Source: Flavobacterium sp. AED (lineage in GTDB: Bacteria; Bacteroidota; Bacteroidia; Flavobacteriales; Flavobacteriaceae). Taken from it: DNA of 64,000 nucleotides. The position numbers were made by a program, and so were the translations under genes. Shown in pieces: positions 1 to 8,619 of this stretch. How positions within the stretch are numbered: the first letter of the stretch is position 1; each line of letters begins with the position of its first letter. The notes below the pieces were generated by a model, which was given only the letters and a program-made list of their open reading frames with translations, was not told the origin of the DNA and did no database searches. The stretch lies in NCBI RefSeq assembly GCF_000812945.1, contig NZ_JSYM01000002.1, forward strand, positions 62,001-126,000, given 5' to 3'.

Positions 1-1450
1 CGGATCCTTTAAAATTTGCAATGCGCACATCGTTGAAATTATTAATTTCGATACCATTAGTAAAGTAAGGCATTCTGGTACCTGTCCAAGTTAATTTGAA
101 GTCTTCAATAGTTAAGTTGTCAACGTATTGTCCGTAAATACCCGGAATGTCACGTTGAAAAAGCTGTTGTTTTTCATCCAGACATCCTCTTAAATCAATA
201 TTTCCGCCGGCTACATCGTTTAGTTTGCTGTCTATAAAATCAAAAGTTACATTTTTGAAATTGATGTTTTGAAGTCGGCTTTCTTCAGAACCATACACTA
301 AAATTCCGTTTTCGGCTTTACAGTTTACGTTGTTAAAAGTCACGTTTTTGATTACGCCTAATTTTTCTGTTTCTGTACCAGCTACTTTTACTTTTCCGCG
401 AACTGCCGAAATATGAATCGGTTCTCCATTTCCCCACCAATCGCCGGTTCTAAGCTTGGTTTCTATATTTACATTCGATACATTTATGTTTTCTAAGGAA
501 CCTTGATCTCTCAGGAATATCCCAATTCCTCTAGTTGAATTTGTAATATTACAATTAGAAATATTGATATTTCGAACCGAATTATGATCGAAATAACCTA
601 TTCTAATAGCACTTGAAGAAGATTGAAGATTACAATTTATAATATTAATATTTTCTGAAGAATGGCGTAAATCTTTAAAACCGGGAACTTCAAAATGCGA
701 AGCATACCCCACAACAATAATTGCATCGTCTCCTGTGCGAACATCACAATTACTAATCGTGATATTTTTTCCTGAAGTAATATCAATTCCATCTGCATTT
801 GGCGCCAGCATATTGGTCCAAAGACGTATTCCGTCAATTAAAACACTGTCGCAATCGGCTATCAAAATAGTCCAGAATGTAGATTGTGTTATGAAAACAT
901 CTTTTATAGTGACTCTTTTGCAATTACTGAAAATGATGGTTTGATAAGGCCTTTCTTTTGGTACAATTGGCCCGTCACCAATAGTTCCATCCACCACTTT
1001 TCTGAAATTTTCTTTCTGGCGCGTGCCAGTAACGCCGCCCCATTCAATTTTTTTAGCTTTAGTTGCATCAAAAAAGACACCGCCATTTGCATCAATATTT
1101 CCACTTCCAGAAATGGTAATATTTTCTGAATTCTCAGTAAAAAACATTCCGTAATGCACTCCGTTTACAGGAAGATAGTCATTAATGTCAGCACTTCCTC
1201 TTAAAATTGCACCGCTTTCAAGATGTAGATTTACATTGCTTTTTAAGTTTACCGTCCCCATCATAAAAATACCTGCAGGCACATAAACGGTTCCTCCACC
1301 GTTTTTAAAACAAGTGTCAATTGTATTTTGAATTGCTTTGGTATTTATTGTTTTGGCATCGCCAATTGCTCCGTACTTTGTAATATCAAAAGTTTGTGCA
1401 TTGGTTGAAAATGCAAAGCTGATGAATAGTAATATGATAATTTTTTTCAT
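1..1450 (-). CDS. GH28-family (polygalacturonase-like) protein, 3' end outside window
   Basis: The frame is open from the ATG at 1450 to the window edge (483 codons), so the C-terminus lies outside. It begins with a signal peptide (MKKIIILLFISFAFSTNAQ), followed by a pectate-lyase-like N-terminal segment and many short beta-helix turns rich in Asn and Ile. The GH28 signatures NADG (about 218-221) and GDDAI (about 240-244) are present and carry the expected catalytic aspartates. The usual GHG histidine motif is not recognisable: the matching turn reads SSAIRIG (about 279-285). GH28 enzymes normally cut pectic galacturonans. Next to a mannan locus it may serve pectin-linked material or be a divergent family member. 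It is 155 bases downstream of the GH5 mannanase on the same strand. Family assignment is firm; substrate is inferred. Confidence 0.85.
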   Translation of the reverse strand, partial: MKKIIILLFISFAFSTNAQTFDITKYGAIGDAKTINTKAIQNTIDTCFKNGGGTVYVPAGIFMMGTVNLKSNVNLHLESGAILRGSADINDYLPVNGVHYGMFFTENSENITISGSGNIDANGGVFFDATKAKKIEWGGVTGTRQKENFRKVVDGTIGDGPIVPKERPYQTIIFSNCKRVTIKDVFITQSTFWTILIADCDSVLIDGIRLWTNMLAPNADGIDITSGKNITISNCDVRTGDDAIIVVGYASHFEVPGFKDLRHSSENINIINCNLQSSSSAIRIGYFDHNSVRNINISNCNITNSTRGIGIFLRDQGSLENINVSNVNIETKLRTGDWWGNGEPIHISAVRGKVKVAGTETEKLGVIKNVTFNNVNCKAENGILVYGSEESRLQNINFKNVTFDFIDSKLNDVAGGNIDLRGCLDEKQQLFQRDIPGIYGQYVDNLTIEDFKLTWTGTRMPYFTNGIEINNFNDVRIANFKGS

Positions 1451-1605
1451 TTGAGTTAATTTAAAAAAGTAGTTAATTAAAGCTCCCTACAAAGTAATTC
1501 CAGTAGTTTTAATGAAATTTCTGCGGTTAATTTTAAATATGGTTTTTAGTGATGCACCATAATAGAGATGCACTGCTGTGAATCTTTACATATAGAATTA
1601 AAAAA

Positions 1606-2895
1606 TTATTTCAATTTCAAATTATACATTTTCACCAATTCCAATGTCAATTTATCTGAAGAAAAAACAGTATTCAAACCTTGTGGTTCTTGTGGAGGAT
1701 CTGCAGTAAAAGTGTCTCCAATATTCCATTTTCCTGTATTGTTAACGGCTTTTCCTTCGCCACCAAAGCCCCAAAAATTAATCCCTTGTAACGCCTCATT
1801 ATTGTTATGGCTTTTTACTAATCTTTCAAAGAAAGCTTTGTAAAATGTGTTTCTATCCACTACTGAGGATTTAGGTAATAGACTTTCATTGGCTCTTGGT
1901 AATCCAAATTCTTCAATTACAATAGGTTTTCCTAATTTTTTTGCTACTGCAATATGGTCATTAATATATTGTGTAGCTTTTTCAATGGCAATAGGTAAAG
2001 TGGCTTTGGCATCATCAGCCTTGAACCAACCCCAATTTTTCGGCCAAATGTGCATCGTCAAATAATCAATTTTTGGATTGTTATGAGTGCGCTCAAAAGT
2101 TGCTAAATCATCATTAGAACCTGCTTTTCCTTCAGAACCTGTCGAAATCAAATGATTTGGATCTAAACTATCAATCAAATCAACAGTTTTGTTTAGCCAA
2201 AGTGTAAATTTCCCTTCATTTTCAATACTTTGTACGCGAGGCTCATTACCTACTTGCCAAGCCATAATCGCATTGTCCTGGGTATATTTCTTATTATTAT
2301 AGGCATTTGTTCGGCCCAAAATATACTTGATATGATTCTCAAAAGCCAACATACACGGTTCACAACTGTGGTATTGCTTTATATAATCCATAAATTGAGG
2401 CCAAGTGTTGGGTTTTATATTCGGATTTGGAATTTTTCCGTAGCCATTCCATTCTAAATATTGTGACATTCCGCCAGACCATTCCCAGTTGTTGTTGAGG
2501 TACAAAACCGCATACATGTTGCGTTTTCCCATTTCAGCAATCAAGAAATCCAACCCATCCAATAAATCGGCATTGTATTTTCCCTGTTCGTATTGCAAAG
2601 CCGGACTAACGGTATAATCATACGTTCCGCCATCAGCTCCTACTAAAATTCGAAGATTGTCTATTCCGTTTTTCTTCATTAAATCCAGTTCGCGAAGCAA
2701 TCGTTTACGATCACCCACTTTTTTGGAACCTAATAAACTGCCATACCAATAATTGGTGCCAACATACGAATACGGTTTATCACCTTTGTAAAATTGCGTC
2801 CCTTTTACGGTTATTGGCGCTTGTTTTTGTGCCGAACAAACAGTTGCCGAAACACAAAAAGCGAGCAGCATTATTTTTGAAACTAAATTCTTCAT
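1606..2895 (-). CDS. GH5 (subfamily 7-like) endo-beta-1,4-mannanase
   Basis: A 429-residue exported glycoside hydrolase with a signal peptide ending near CSAQ (residue 23). After about 10 residues comes the typical start of GH5_7 mannanases (FYKGDKPYSYVGTNYWYG). The acid/base glutamate is E218 in QVGNEPR, and the nucleophile is E329 in VIEEFG. Length and motif order match single-domain bacterial mannanases. It would cleave the mannan backbone into short manno-oligosaccharides for the genes upstream. It is separated from the epimerase gene by 452 bases holding two unusual structured repeats, so it probably has its own promoter rather than being read from the GH26 operon. Alternative: a GH5 enzyme on another beta-1,4-glycan, less likely given the neighbours. 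Confidence 0.9.
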   Translation of the reverse strand: MKNLVSKIMLLAFCVSATVCSAQKQAPITVKGTQFYKGDKPYSYVGTNYWYGSLLGSKKVGDRKRLLRELDLMKKNGIDNLRILVGADGGTYDYTVSPALQYEQGKYNADLLDGLDFLIAEMGKRNMYAVLYLNNNWEWSGGMSQYLEWNGYGKIPNPNIKPNTWPQFMDYIKQYHSCEPCMLAFENHIKYILGRTNAYNNKKYTQDNAIMAWQVGNEPRVQSIENEGKFTLWLNKTVDLIDSLDPNHLISTGSEGKAGSNDDLATFERTHNNPKIDYLTMHIWPKNWGWFKADDAKATLPIAIEKATQYINDHIAVAKKLGKPIVIEEFGLPRANESLLPKSSVVDRNTFYKAFFERLVKSHNNNEALQGINFWGFGGEGKAVNNTGKWNIGDTFTADPPQEPQGLNTVFSSDKLTLELVKMYNLKLK

Positions 2896-2909
2896 ATTTT
2901 TTTTATTTA

Positions 2910-2989
2910 GGAGCTATTTCCAGCTATACGTTGCAATCTTTTATTTTTTAAAGAAAAAAATAAAAGGATTTTCACTGCTATCTGGGCTA
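2910..2989 (+). ncRNA. Structured repeat element, copy 1 (possible Flavo-1-like RNA)
   Basis: The block opens with GGAGCTAT, has a shared core ACGTTGCAATC, and closes with GGGCTA. It matches 50645-50715 at these conserved parts, while the long hairpin in the middle differs in sequence but still pairs. Here the hairpin is CTTTTATTTTTT against AAAAAATAAAAG. An outer CCAG/CTGG pair becomes CCTG/CAGG in the other copy, a compensatory change. One unpaired G on the 3' arm is kept in both. The pattern fits a conserved RNA structure. I recall Rfam's Flavo-1 as a candidate family but could not check. The strand is uncertain; the element lies just upstream of, and opposite to, the GH5 mannanase. Confidence 0.55.
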
Positions 2990-3138
2990 GGGCTATTGTT
3001 ATAACGGAACGATTATCTTGTCCATTTGTCTTTCTGATAAAGGAGTAATTTGACTCCAATAGGGTTCAATCTATGTGTGCTAGAATTGCAAATCTAAGGC
3101 ATATTGGATTATTCCAAAACCATATAAATTATTTATTC

Positions 3139-3341
3139 ATGCGAATCAAGGGTTGGAATGTGCCGTTAGGCACTAAATATAGGTAGAAAACATGAATTGG
3201 AACGAAATTTAGCGTGCCGTAGGTACGCAACATTTATCGTTTTGTTGCGTACCTACGGTACGCTAACGAATTTAAAACCTAATTACTACCTATATTTAGT
3301 GCCTAACGGCACAAAAAAAACTTTCAACCCTTGATTCGCAT
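3139..3341. repeat. Nested REP/BIME-like palindrome, about 203 bp
   Basis: Three inverted arm pairs sit one inside another around a 10-base centre. The outer pair is 3139-3155 with 3325-3341 (17 bases, perfect), the middle pair 3160-3186 with 3286-3312 (27 bases, perfect), and the inner pair 3209-3232 with 3243-3266 (24 bases, one mismatch). The middle arm itself contains a small hairpin, GTGCC-GTTA-GGCAC, and the inner arm another, GCGTGCC-GTA-GGTACGC. The unit therefore looks like two different REP-like hairpins arranged A-B-B'-A'. It starts 6 bases after the epimerase stop codon and could end transcription of that operon. No transposase gene is nearby. Confidence 0.75.
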
Positions 3342-3347
3342 TATTCT

Positions 3348-4547
3348 CTATTTCTCTATTTTTTTAATTCGATTAATGATTTCAATGCAAGCACGACCAT
3401 TATGATACGGACATTTCCAAAAACCGGCTTTGTCTTTTTGTATCAAAGAATAATCTGCATTTACACCCCAGTGCCATTCCCCGTTTTCTGTGTCTACAAT
3501 GTATTTCTTTATAAATTCCCAATTCTTTAGGACTACATCTAAATAGCTTTTATCTCCGGTTAATTCATAGGCATTAAAAAAACCAATCATCAATTCCGCT
3601 TGTGGCCACCAATGTTTTTCGGCAATTAATTCATTGCTTTCCGGGTCCAATTCATACCATAAACCCCCATCTTCATCAATTCCTTCATTTGTGACATCCG
3701 TAAGTTGAATGGCGTGTTTTTTGTAACGTGCAATCAATGCTGCATTTTCTGAAATTTCGGCGCATTGCAATAGGAGCCAAGCCGCTTCGATGTCGTGACC
3801 ATACGAAATAACATCTGGTTTTTCTATCCAGTTTTCGTCAAAAAACAGTCTTAAATGTCCCGTTTCTTCATTTATAAAATGAGTATCGATTACTTGTAGT
3901 AATTCAATGATGTCATTACGTAAGGTTTCATCTTTCCACACTTTATATAAATTGGCATAGCCTTCCACAATATGCAAATGAGTGTTCATTGTTTTCTTTT
4001 CGTTGGCGTCTTTATCGCTCAAGCGTAAATCATCAATGTTTCTCCAATCCCGTGTAAAAGCTTCCAGATATCCTTTGTTGATTGGATCATAACTGTGCTC
4101 TTGAATCTTTTTGTACAAATTAATGGCTATTTCCAGTGCTTTTTCATCTTTGGAAACAGCATAATATTCAGTCATACCATAAATCACAAATGCAATTGCA
4201 TAGATTTGGTTTTTGGTGTCTTTTGGAGTTCCATCGGGTTGGAGACTCCAAAAAATTCCTCCAAATTCCGTATCATAAAAATAGGATACAATATAATCAA
4301 AAGCTCTTTTTGCTATACTTTTATGTTCTTCGTTTTTGGTCAGTTGGTATGCTGATGAAAAAGTCCATAATATTCGTGCATTTAAAACAGAACCTTTTTC
4401 TGCTTGCGAAATAATTTGATTATTGTGGTCTATTTGACCAATGAAACCTTCGTTTTTGGTGTCCATAGTAAACTTCGACCAATACTCAAGAATAGCATCG
4501 AGTTCAGTTGTAAGCTCTGATTTTAGTTGTTTTAATGGTATGGACAC
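3348..4547 (-). CDS. Mannobiose (cellobiose) 2-epimerase
   Basis: A 399-residue cytoplasmic protein of the N-acylglucosamine 2-epimerase / cellobiose 2-epimerase family, an alpha/alpha barrel. Key residues known from Ruminococcus albus cellobiose 2-epimerase are found at a constant offset of 8: H192, H251, E254, W257 and H382. The motifs HDIEAAW, KHWWPQAE and CPYHNGR are intact. In mannan users this enzyme turns beta-1,4-mannobiose into mannosyl-glucose, the substrate of the phosphorylase encoded directly upstream. The two genes are only 2 bases apart, so they are translationally linked. It is the last gene of the operon GH26 - symporter - GH130 - epimerase. The context strongly favours mannobiose over cellobiose as the natural substrate. 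Confidence 0.92.
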   Translation of the reverse strand: MSIPLKQLKSELTTELDAILEYWSKFTMDTKNEGFIGQIDHNNQIISQAEKGSVLNARILWTFSSAYQLTKNEEHKSIAKRAFDYIVSYFYDTEFGGIFWSLQPDGTPKDTKNQIYAIAFVIYGMTEYYAVSKDEKALEIAINLYKKIQEHSYDPINKGYLEAFTRDWRNIDDLRLSDKDANEKKTMNTHLHIVEGYANLYKVWKDETLRNDIIELLQVIDTHFINEETGHLRLFFDENWIEKPDVISYGHDIEAAWLLLQCAEISENAALIARYKKHAIQLTDVTNEGIDEDGGLWYELDPESNELIAEKHWWPQAELMIGFFNAYELTGDKSYLDVVLKNWEFIKKYIVDTENGEWHWGVNADYSLIQKDKAGFWKCPYHNGRACIEIINRIKKIEK

Positions 4548-4549
4548 GC

Positions 4550-5743
4550 TTATGAAATTGCTTTGTTTTTATTTACTTGTTTAATGATTGTATTCACAGA
4601 ACCTGCTGATGTAAAGGTGTCTTCAGGTGTGTTCATGACATAATCAACCAGTTTTTCAACGGATGAAACGGCAACATGCATTCTTGTGTCTGAAGAAGCA
4701 TAATAGATAAATACAGTTCCGTCTTCGTCTTCAATCCAGCCATTTGAAAACAACACATTCGAAACATCACCCACTCTTTCTATTCCTTCTGGAGCCATAA
4801 AATGTCCGGCAGGCTTATGGATTACTTTTGAAATATCGTTTAAATCCGTCATGAACATATACAAGGTATAACGCAACCCGGCAGCAGTATTTCTAACACC
4901 ATGAGCCAAGTGCAACCATCCTTTAGCAGTTTTTATAGGAGCTGGTCCTAGACCATTTTTAAGTTCGTAAACAGTATGGTATTGTTTTCCGTAGATGATG
5001 GTTTCTTCTTGTACAATTGGATTTGTCATGTCATCAATATAACCAAGTCCTACACCACCACCATTTCCGATGTCGATAAATCCATCTTGCGGACGTGTAT
5101 AAACGGCGTATTTTCCGTTTACAAATTCAGGATGAAATACTACGTTTCTTTGTTGTCCTGTATTCGAAATCAAATCAGGCAAGCGTTCCCAGTTCACTAA
5201 ATCTTTGGTACGAACAATTCCTGCATTGGCAATTGCGGAACTAGTATCTCCTTTAGGAGCTTTTGGGTCTTTTCTTTCGGTACAAAAAATACCGTAAATC
5301 CAACCATCTTCGTGGTTTACCAAACGCATATCGTACACATTCGTATCCGGTTCTTCCGTTTGTGGTAAGACACAAGGTTTATCCCAAAATTTAAAATTAT
5401 CGACTCCATTTGGACTTTCGGCAATAGCAATAAATGATTTTCGGTCAAAACCTTCTACACGAACAGCCAGAATGTATTTATTATTCCATTTCATTGCCCC
5501 GGAATTTAAAGTGGCATTAACACCAATTCGTTCCATTAGCAAAGGATTGGTAGTTTCATTTAAATCATATCGCCATTCAATTGGAGCATGCTTGGCTGTT
5601 AAAACAGGGTTTTTATAGCGTTCGAATATACCGTTCCCAACAGAAGATTGAGGCTCATTTTTTTGCTCAATTAGTTGTTGAAATTCATTTTCAATTTCAA
5701 TTTTTCTTTTTTGGAAATCGGTATTTATTGTTTTTGTATTCAT
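4550..5743 (-). CDS. GH130 4-O-beta-D-mannosyl-D-glucose phosphorylase
   Basis: A 397-residue cytoplasmic protein without signal peptide, of the length usual for subfamily GH130_1. It carries the five-bladed propeller motifs of the family: NSGAMKW (about 80-86), YDMR with proton-donor D138, VFHPEFV, and GDVSNVLFSNGW near the C-terminus. By family knowledge it splits mannosyl-glucose with phosphate into mannose 1-phosphate and glucose, saving one ATP compared with hydrolysis. Spacing is 23 bases from the symporter gene and 2 bases to the epimerase gene. The same set of enzymes is the characterised mannan catabolic pathway of Bacteroides fragilis. A mannosylglucose specificity is inferred from this pairing. 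Confidence 0.92.
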   Translation of the reverse strand: MNTKTINTDFQKRKIEIENEFQQLIEQKNEPQSSVGNGIFERYKNPVLTAKHAPIEWRYDLNETTNPLLMERIGVNATLNSGAMKWNNKYILAVRVEGFDRKSFIAIAESPNGVDNFKFWDKPCVLPQTEEPDTNVYDMRLVNHEDGWIYGIFCTERKDPKAPKGDTSSAIANAGIVRTKDLVNWERLPDLISNTGQQRNVVFHPEFVNGKYAVYTRPQDGFIDIGNGGGVGLGYIDDMTNPIVQEETIIYGKQYHTVYELKNGLGPAPIKTAKGWLHLAHGVRNTAAGLRYTLYMFMTDLNDISKVIHKPAGHFMAPEGIERVGDVSNVLFSNGWIEDEDGTVFIYYASSDTRMHVAVSSVEKLVDYVMNTPEDTFTSAGSVNTIIKQVNKNKAIS

Positions 5744-5766
5744 GATTGAAAGTTCTAAATCAAGTA

Positions 5767-7158
5767 TTAATTAGTTAAATTTCTTTTGTTGTTAAGGTCT
5801 TGTTCAATAGTCTGCAGTTTTTCTTCAGTAAGCGGGTAGAACAAGATAAAAAGTACTGAAATGACTGCGGCGGCCGCTGGAAGAATGCTTAGCATCAGTT
5901 GAATTCCGTTTTGGGTAACTGCAGTTTGCTCAATATTTGCCTGAAAACCGTAATATCCCAAAAGCCATCCTGTTGCGGCGCCTCCAATAGTCCATCCAAA
6001 TTTTTGAGACATCGAAGAAGCGGAGAATACGAGTCCAGTAGCGCGCCTTCCTTGTTTCCATTCTGAATAGTCAGCGCTGTCAGCATACATCGACCATATT
6101 AATGGGAATACACAACCTGCACAAATACTGATTAAAACTTGGAAAACCATAATGAGCAGCACATCTTCTTTTCCGAAAAAGTAGAAAATAACGCTCAAAA
6201 TAGCCGCTAAAGACATCGCTCCGAAAAAGGTGTTTTTTTTACCAATTTTATTCGCGATTGGAGTTGCCGCTATCACACCAATGATATTTGCTGCCTGACC
6301 TAAAACTAAGTACAAAGAAGTGGGTGTCATGGCAAAGGTTTCTCCAAAAAGGTTGAAACTGTAACTTACTGTATTGCTCACATAATATTTAAAGTAATAC
6401 ACAGCTGCACCATCACGAATTGAATTGAAGACTAACGTTCCAATTCCTGCTCCAAGTAAAATCCACCAAGGCTTGTTTTTCCAAAGGTCTTTCAAGTCTT
6501 CCTTCAAATCAGTTTTCTCATCTGAAATGGGTTGAACTCTTTCTTTGGTCAGGAAAAAACAGCCCCAGAAAAATAGAGTAGTTATAATTCCAAAAACGAT
6601 TATGGTGTACAACCAACCTGTTTTTGAATTCATGTTTCCTCCAAAATGATTTACCAATGGCTCAATTAACCAAAGGGCTAATAAACTTCCGCCAAACGCA
6701 AAAACCATTCGATAGGAGGAAAGCGTAGTGCGTTCTTTTCTATCCGAAGATAGTACGCCCAAAAGAGATGCGTAAGGAACATTGATTATAGAATACACCA
6801 TCATCATTAACGAATAGGTTACATAGGCGTAGATTATCTTTCCTTTTTCATCAAAATCAGGGGTGTAAAAGGTTAGTATTCCTATAATGGCAAATGGTAT
6901 GGCTGTCCACAAAAGATACGGTCTGAATTTTCCCCAACGTGTTTTTGTGCGGTCAGCAATAATTCCTACCAATGGATCAAAACAAGAATCCCAGATTCTT
7001 GTAATCAGAAACATAGTTCCCACAACAGCAGGTGCCAAACCGAAAACATCGGTGTAAAAAAACATAAGATACATACTGAATATTTTCCAGAACATGGATG
7101 AGGCAGCGTCTCCCAAGCCGTAACCAACTTTTTCTTTTATACTTATTTTATTATGCAT
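5767..7158 (-). CDS. GPH-family (MFS) cation:oligosaccharide symporter, probably mannobiose uptake
   Basis: A 463-residue inner-membrane protein with about 12 hydrophobic segments. The N-terminus (KEKVGYGLGDAASSMFWK) and the loop after helix 2 (FDPLVGIIADRTKTRWGKFRP, about residues 59-79) are hallmarks of the glycoside-pentoside-hexuronide/MelB family. Members import sugars with Na+ or H+. Placed between GH26 mannanase and GH130 phosphorylase, 33 and 23 bases away, it most likely carries mannobiose or short mannans from periplasm to cytoplasm. Family membership is clear; substrate is inferred from operon position. Confidence 0.9.
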   Translation of the reverse strand: MHNKISIKEKVGYGLGDAASSMFWKIFSMYLMFFYTDVFGLAPAVVGTMFLITRIWDSCFDPLVGIIADRTKTRWGKFRPYLLWTAIPFAIIGILTFYTPDFDEKGKIIYAYVTYSLMMMVYSIINVPYASLLGVLSSDRKERTTLSSYRMVFAFGGSLLALWLIEPLVNHFGGNMNSKTGWLYTIIVFGIITTLFFWGCFFLTKERVQPISDEKTDLKEDLKDLWKNKPWWILLGAGIGTLVFNSIRDGAAVYYFKYYVSNTVSYSFNLFGETFAMTPTSLYLVLGQAANIIGVIAATPIANKIGKKNTFFGAMSLAAILSVIFYFFGKEDVLLIMVFQVLISICAGCVFPLIWSMYADSADYSEWKQGRRATGLVFSASSMSQKFGWTIGGAATGWLLGYYGFQANIEQTAVTQNGIQLMLSILPAAAAVISVLFILFYPLTEEKLQTIEQDLNNKRNLTN

Positions 7159-7191
7159 TTTTTGGGGTTTAAAGGTCTAAAGGTTAATTAA

Positions 7192-8337
7192 TTATTTTTT
7201 ATATAGGTTTTCTTTTGCAGCATCTTTTTCGAATAAAATTTTGTCAAGATTATAGAAATCTACGAAGTCTTTTTCGCTCACTTGCCCTTTGAAAGGGGCG
7301 TAATAATGCATTTTCTTTTCTTTTTCCTGCCATCCGTGGTTTCTCCAAACTAGCACATAGGAAATTTTATAATCCCCAATCGCTTTCATTAGTGTATTGG
7401 TCCACCATTTATCATAAGGAATCGCTTCATAACCGGTCTCGGCAAAAGCCATAATTTTATTTTGCTCTTTGGCAACTTCATCCATTATCTTGAATTGTCT
7501 TTGGCAATTTTCTACAAAAGAATTGTCTTTTGTAGGATCATTGTATTGGTAATTGTCAAAACTCAAAATATCCGCATAATCAGAACCTGGATAGTATTCT
7601 AAAAATTCTTCTTTCGTTTTGAAATCAGCCGTATTATAAACATAGATTAAATTATGAACGCCCTTTTTTTGCAAATAATCAATAGTGAATTTCCATAAAA
7701 GCTTGAATTCTTCAGGACTTCCATTATTTTTGCACCACCAAAACCAGTTTCCTGTAAGTTCGTGATAAGGGCGATATAGCATCGGAATTAATTTTCCGTT
7801 TTTATCTTTTAAAGTTAAAATATATTTTGCAGCTTCATCTAGCCAAGATTTAAATTTTTCATGACTTTCTCCTCCCGGTAAAGCCGAAGCCAATGATTTT
7901 GGAGTAGTATCCCACGCATTTTTTCCGGTCAAAGGATTATCAAAATGCCAGCTGAGGGTTATAATACCACCTCTTGCATGAGCCTCTTTAATAAATTGTC
8001 TCATTTTGTCGAAAGGGATACCGTCAATATTGTTTGGTGATTTTTTTTCCAATCCACCAAGATCCCATCCATAAACTGCAGGATAATCTCCAGTAACCTC
8101 TTTTACATCGCTTCTTCCAGCTTCATATTTCCAGTTTACACCGTAAGCCAAATCATCCTGATGACCAAAAAGGATTCCTTTCTGAGTCAATTGTTTTAGT
8201 TTTTTGTATAAGATTATGGTTTCTGGAGTAGATTTCTTATCAGAAAGAGACGATTTTGTATCAATGGTTTGTGCTTTAGAAGAACATGAAATACCAACAT
8301 AAAAGAAGGTTATTAGGGCGAAAAGAGTTTTTTTCAT
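7192..8337 (-). CDS. GH26 beta-mannanase / mannobiohydrolase
   Basis: A 381-residue exported protein. The N-terminus (MKKTLFALITFFYVGISCSS) is a signal peptide with a possible, imperfect lipobox at C18, so it may be anchored as a lipoprotein. GH26 motifs are FGHQDDLAYG (about 57-66), WHFDNP, RPYHELTGNWFWW with acid/base E193, and FAETG with nucleophile E300. It cuts beta-1,4-mannan or manno-oligosaccharides; in related loci the GH26 enzyme releases mannobiose for import. It is first in the minus-strand operon and faces the AraC regulator across a 282-base divergent intergenic region. Confidence 0.92.
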   Translation of the reverse strand: MKKTLFALITFFYVGISCSSKAQTIDTKSSLSDKKSTPETIILYKKLKQLTQKGILFGHQDDLAYGVNWKYEAGRSDVKEVTGDYPAVYGWDLGGLEKKSPNNIDGIPFDKMRQFIKEAHARGGIITLSWHFDNPLTGKNAWDTTPKSLASALPGGESHEKFKSWLDEAAKYILTLKDKNGKLIPMLYRPYHELTGNWFWWCKNNGSPEEFKLLWKFTIDYLQKKGVHNLIYVYNTADFKTKEEFLEYYPGSDYADILSFDNYQYNDPTKDNSFVENCQRQFKIMDEVAKEQNKIMAFAETGYEAIPYDKWWTNTLMKAIGDYKISYVLVWRNHGWQEKEKKMHYYAPFKGQVSEKDFVDFYNLDKILFEKDAAKENLYKK

Positions 8338-8455
8338 TTAGTGGTAATTAATTTGAGTACCTAAATTTTAGAAGTACGTTTTATTTGAAAATTGCATTTA
8401 TAATCCATTATGATATCAAAAATAAAAAAAAAGATCATTTTGGCTTTGTTATTGT

Positions 8456-8463
8456 CAAAACTA
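8456..8463 (-). promoter_or_regulatory. Candidate -7 element for the mannan operon
   Basis: On the minus strand TAGTTTTG matches the Bacteroidetes -7 consensus TAnnTTTG exactly. At the expected 19-base distance the -33 region reads TTT rather than TTG. Transcription would start near 8449, giving a leader of roughly 110 bases before the GH26 gene. The weak -33 would suit a promoter that needs the divergent AraC-type activator. Confidence 0.4.
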
Positions 8464-8619
8464 TAAAAATAGTAAGTATTAAAAATGATTCGTATTTAAT
8501 ATTGATGTTGTTTTTAAAATATTGATAAATGTATTTTTCAAAGATAATTGGATGACTCGCTTTTAATTAATATTATTTTATCAATTATATATCATATTAT
8601 TGCAAATAAAAAAGGTACT

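Noticed and set aside
637..1129. Several small frames on both strands
   Set aside because: They lie inside the open frame of the GH28-like gene (1-1450), which has a signal peptide and family motifs.
8548..8619. Upstream ATG as the start of the AraC gene
   Set aside because: It would add a hydrophobic 24-residue stretch not seen in the family; the ATG at 8620 begins at the cupin domain.
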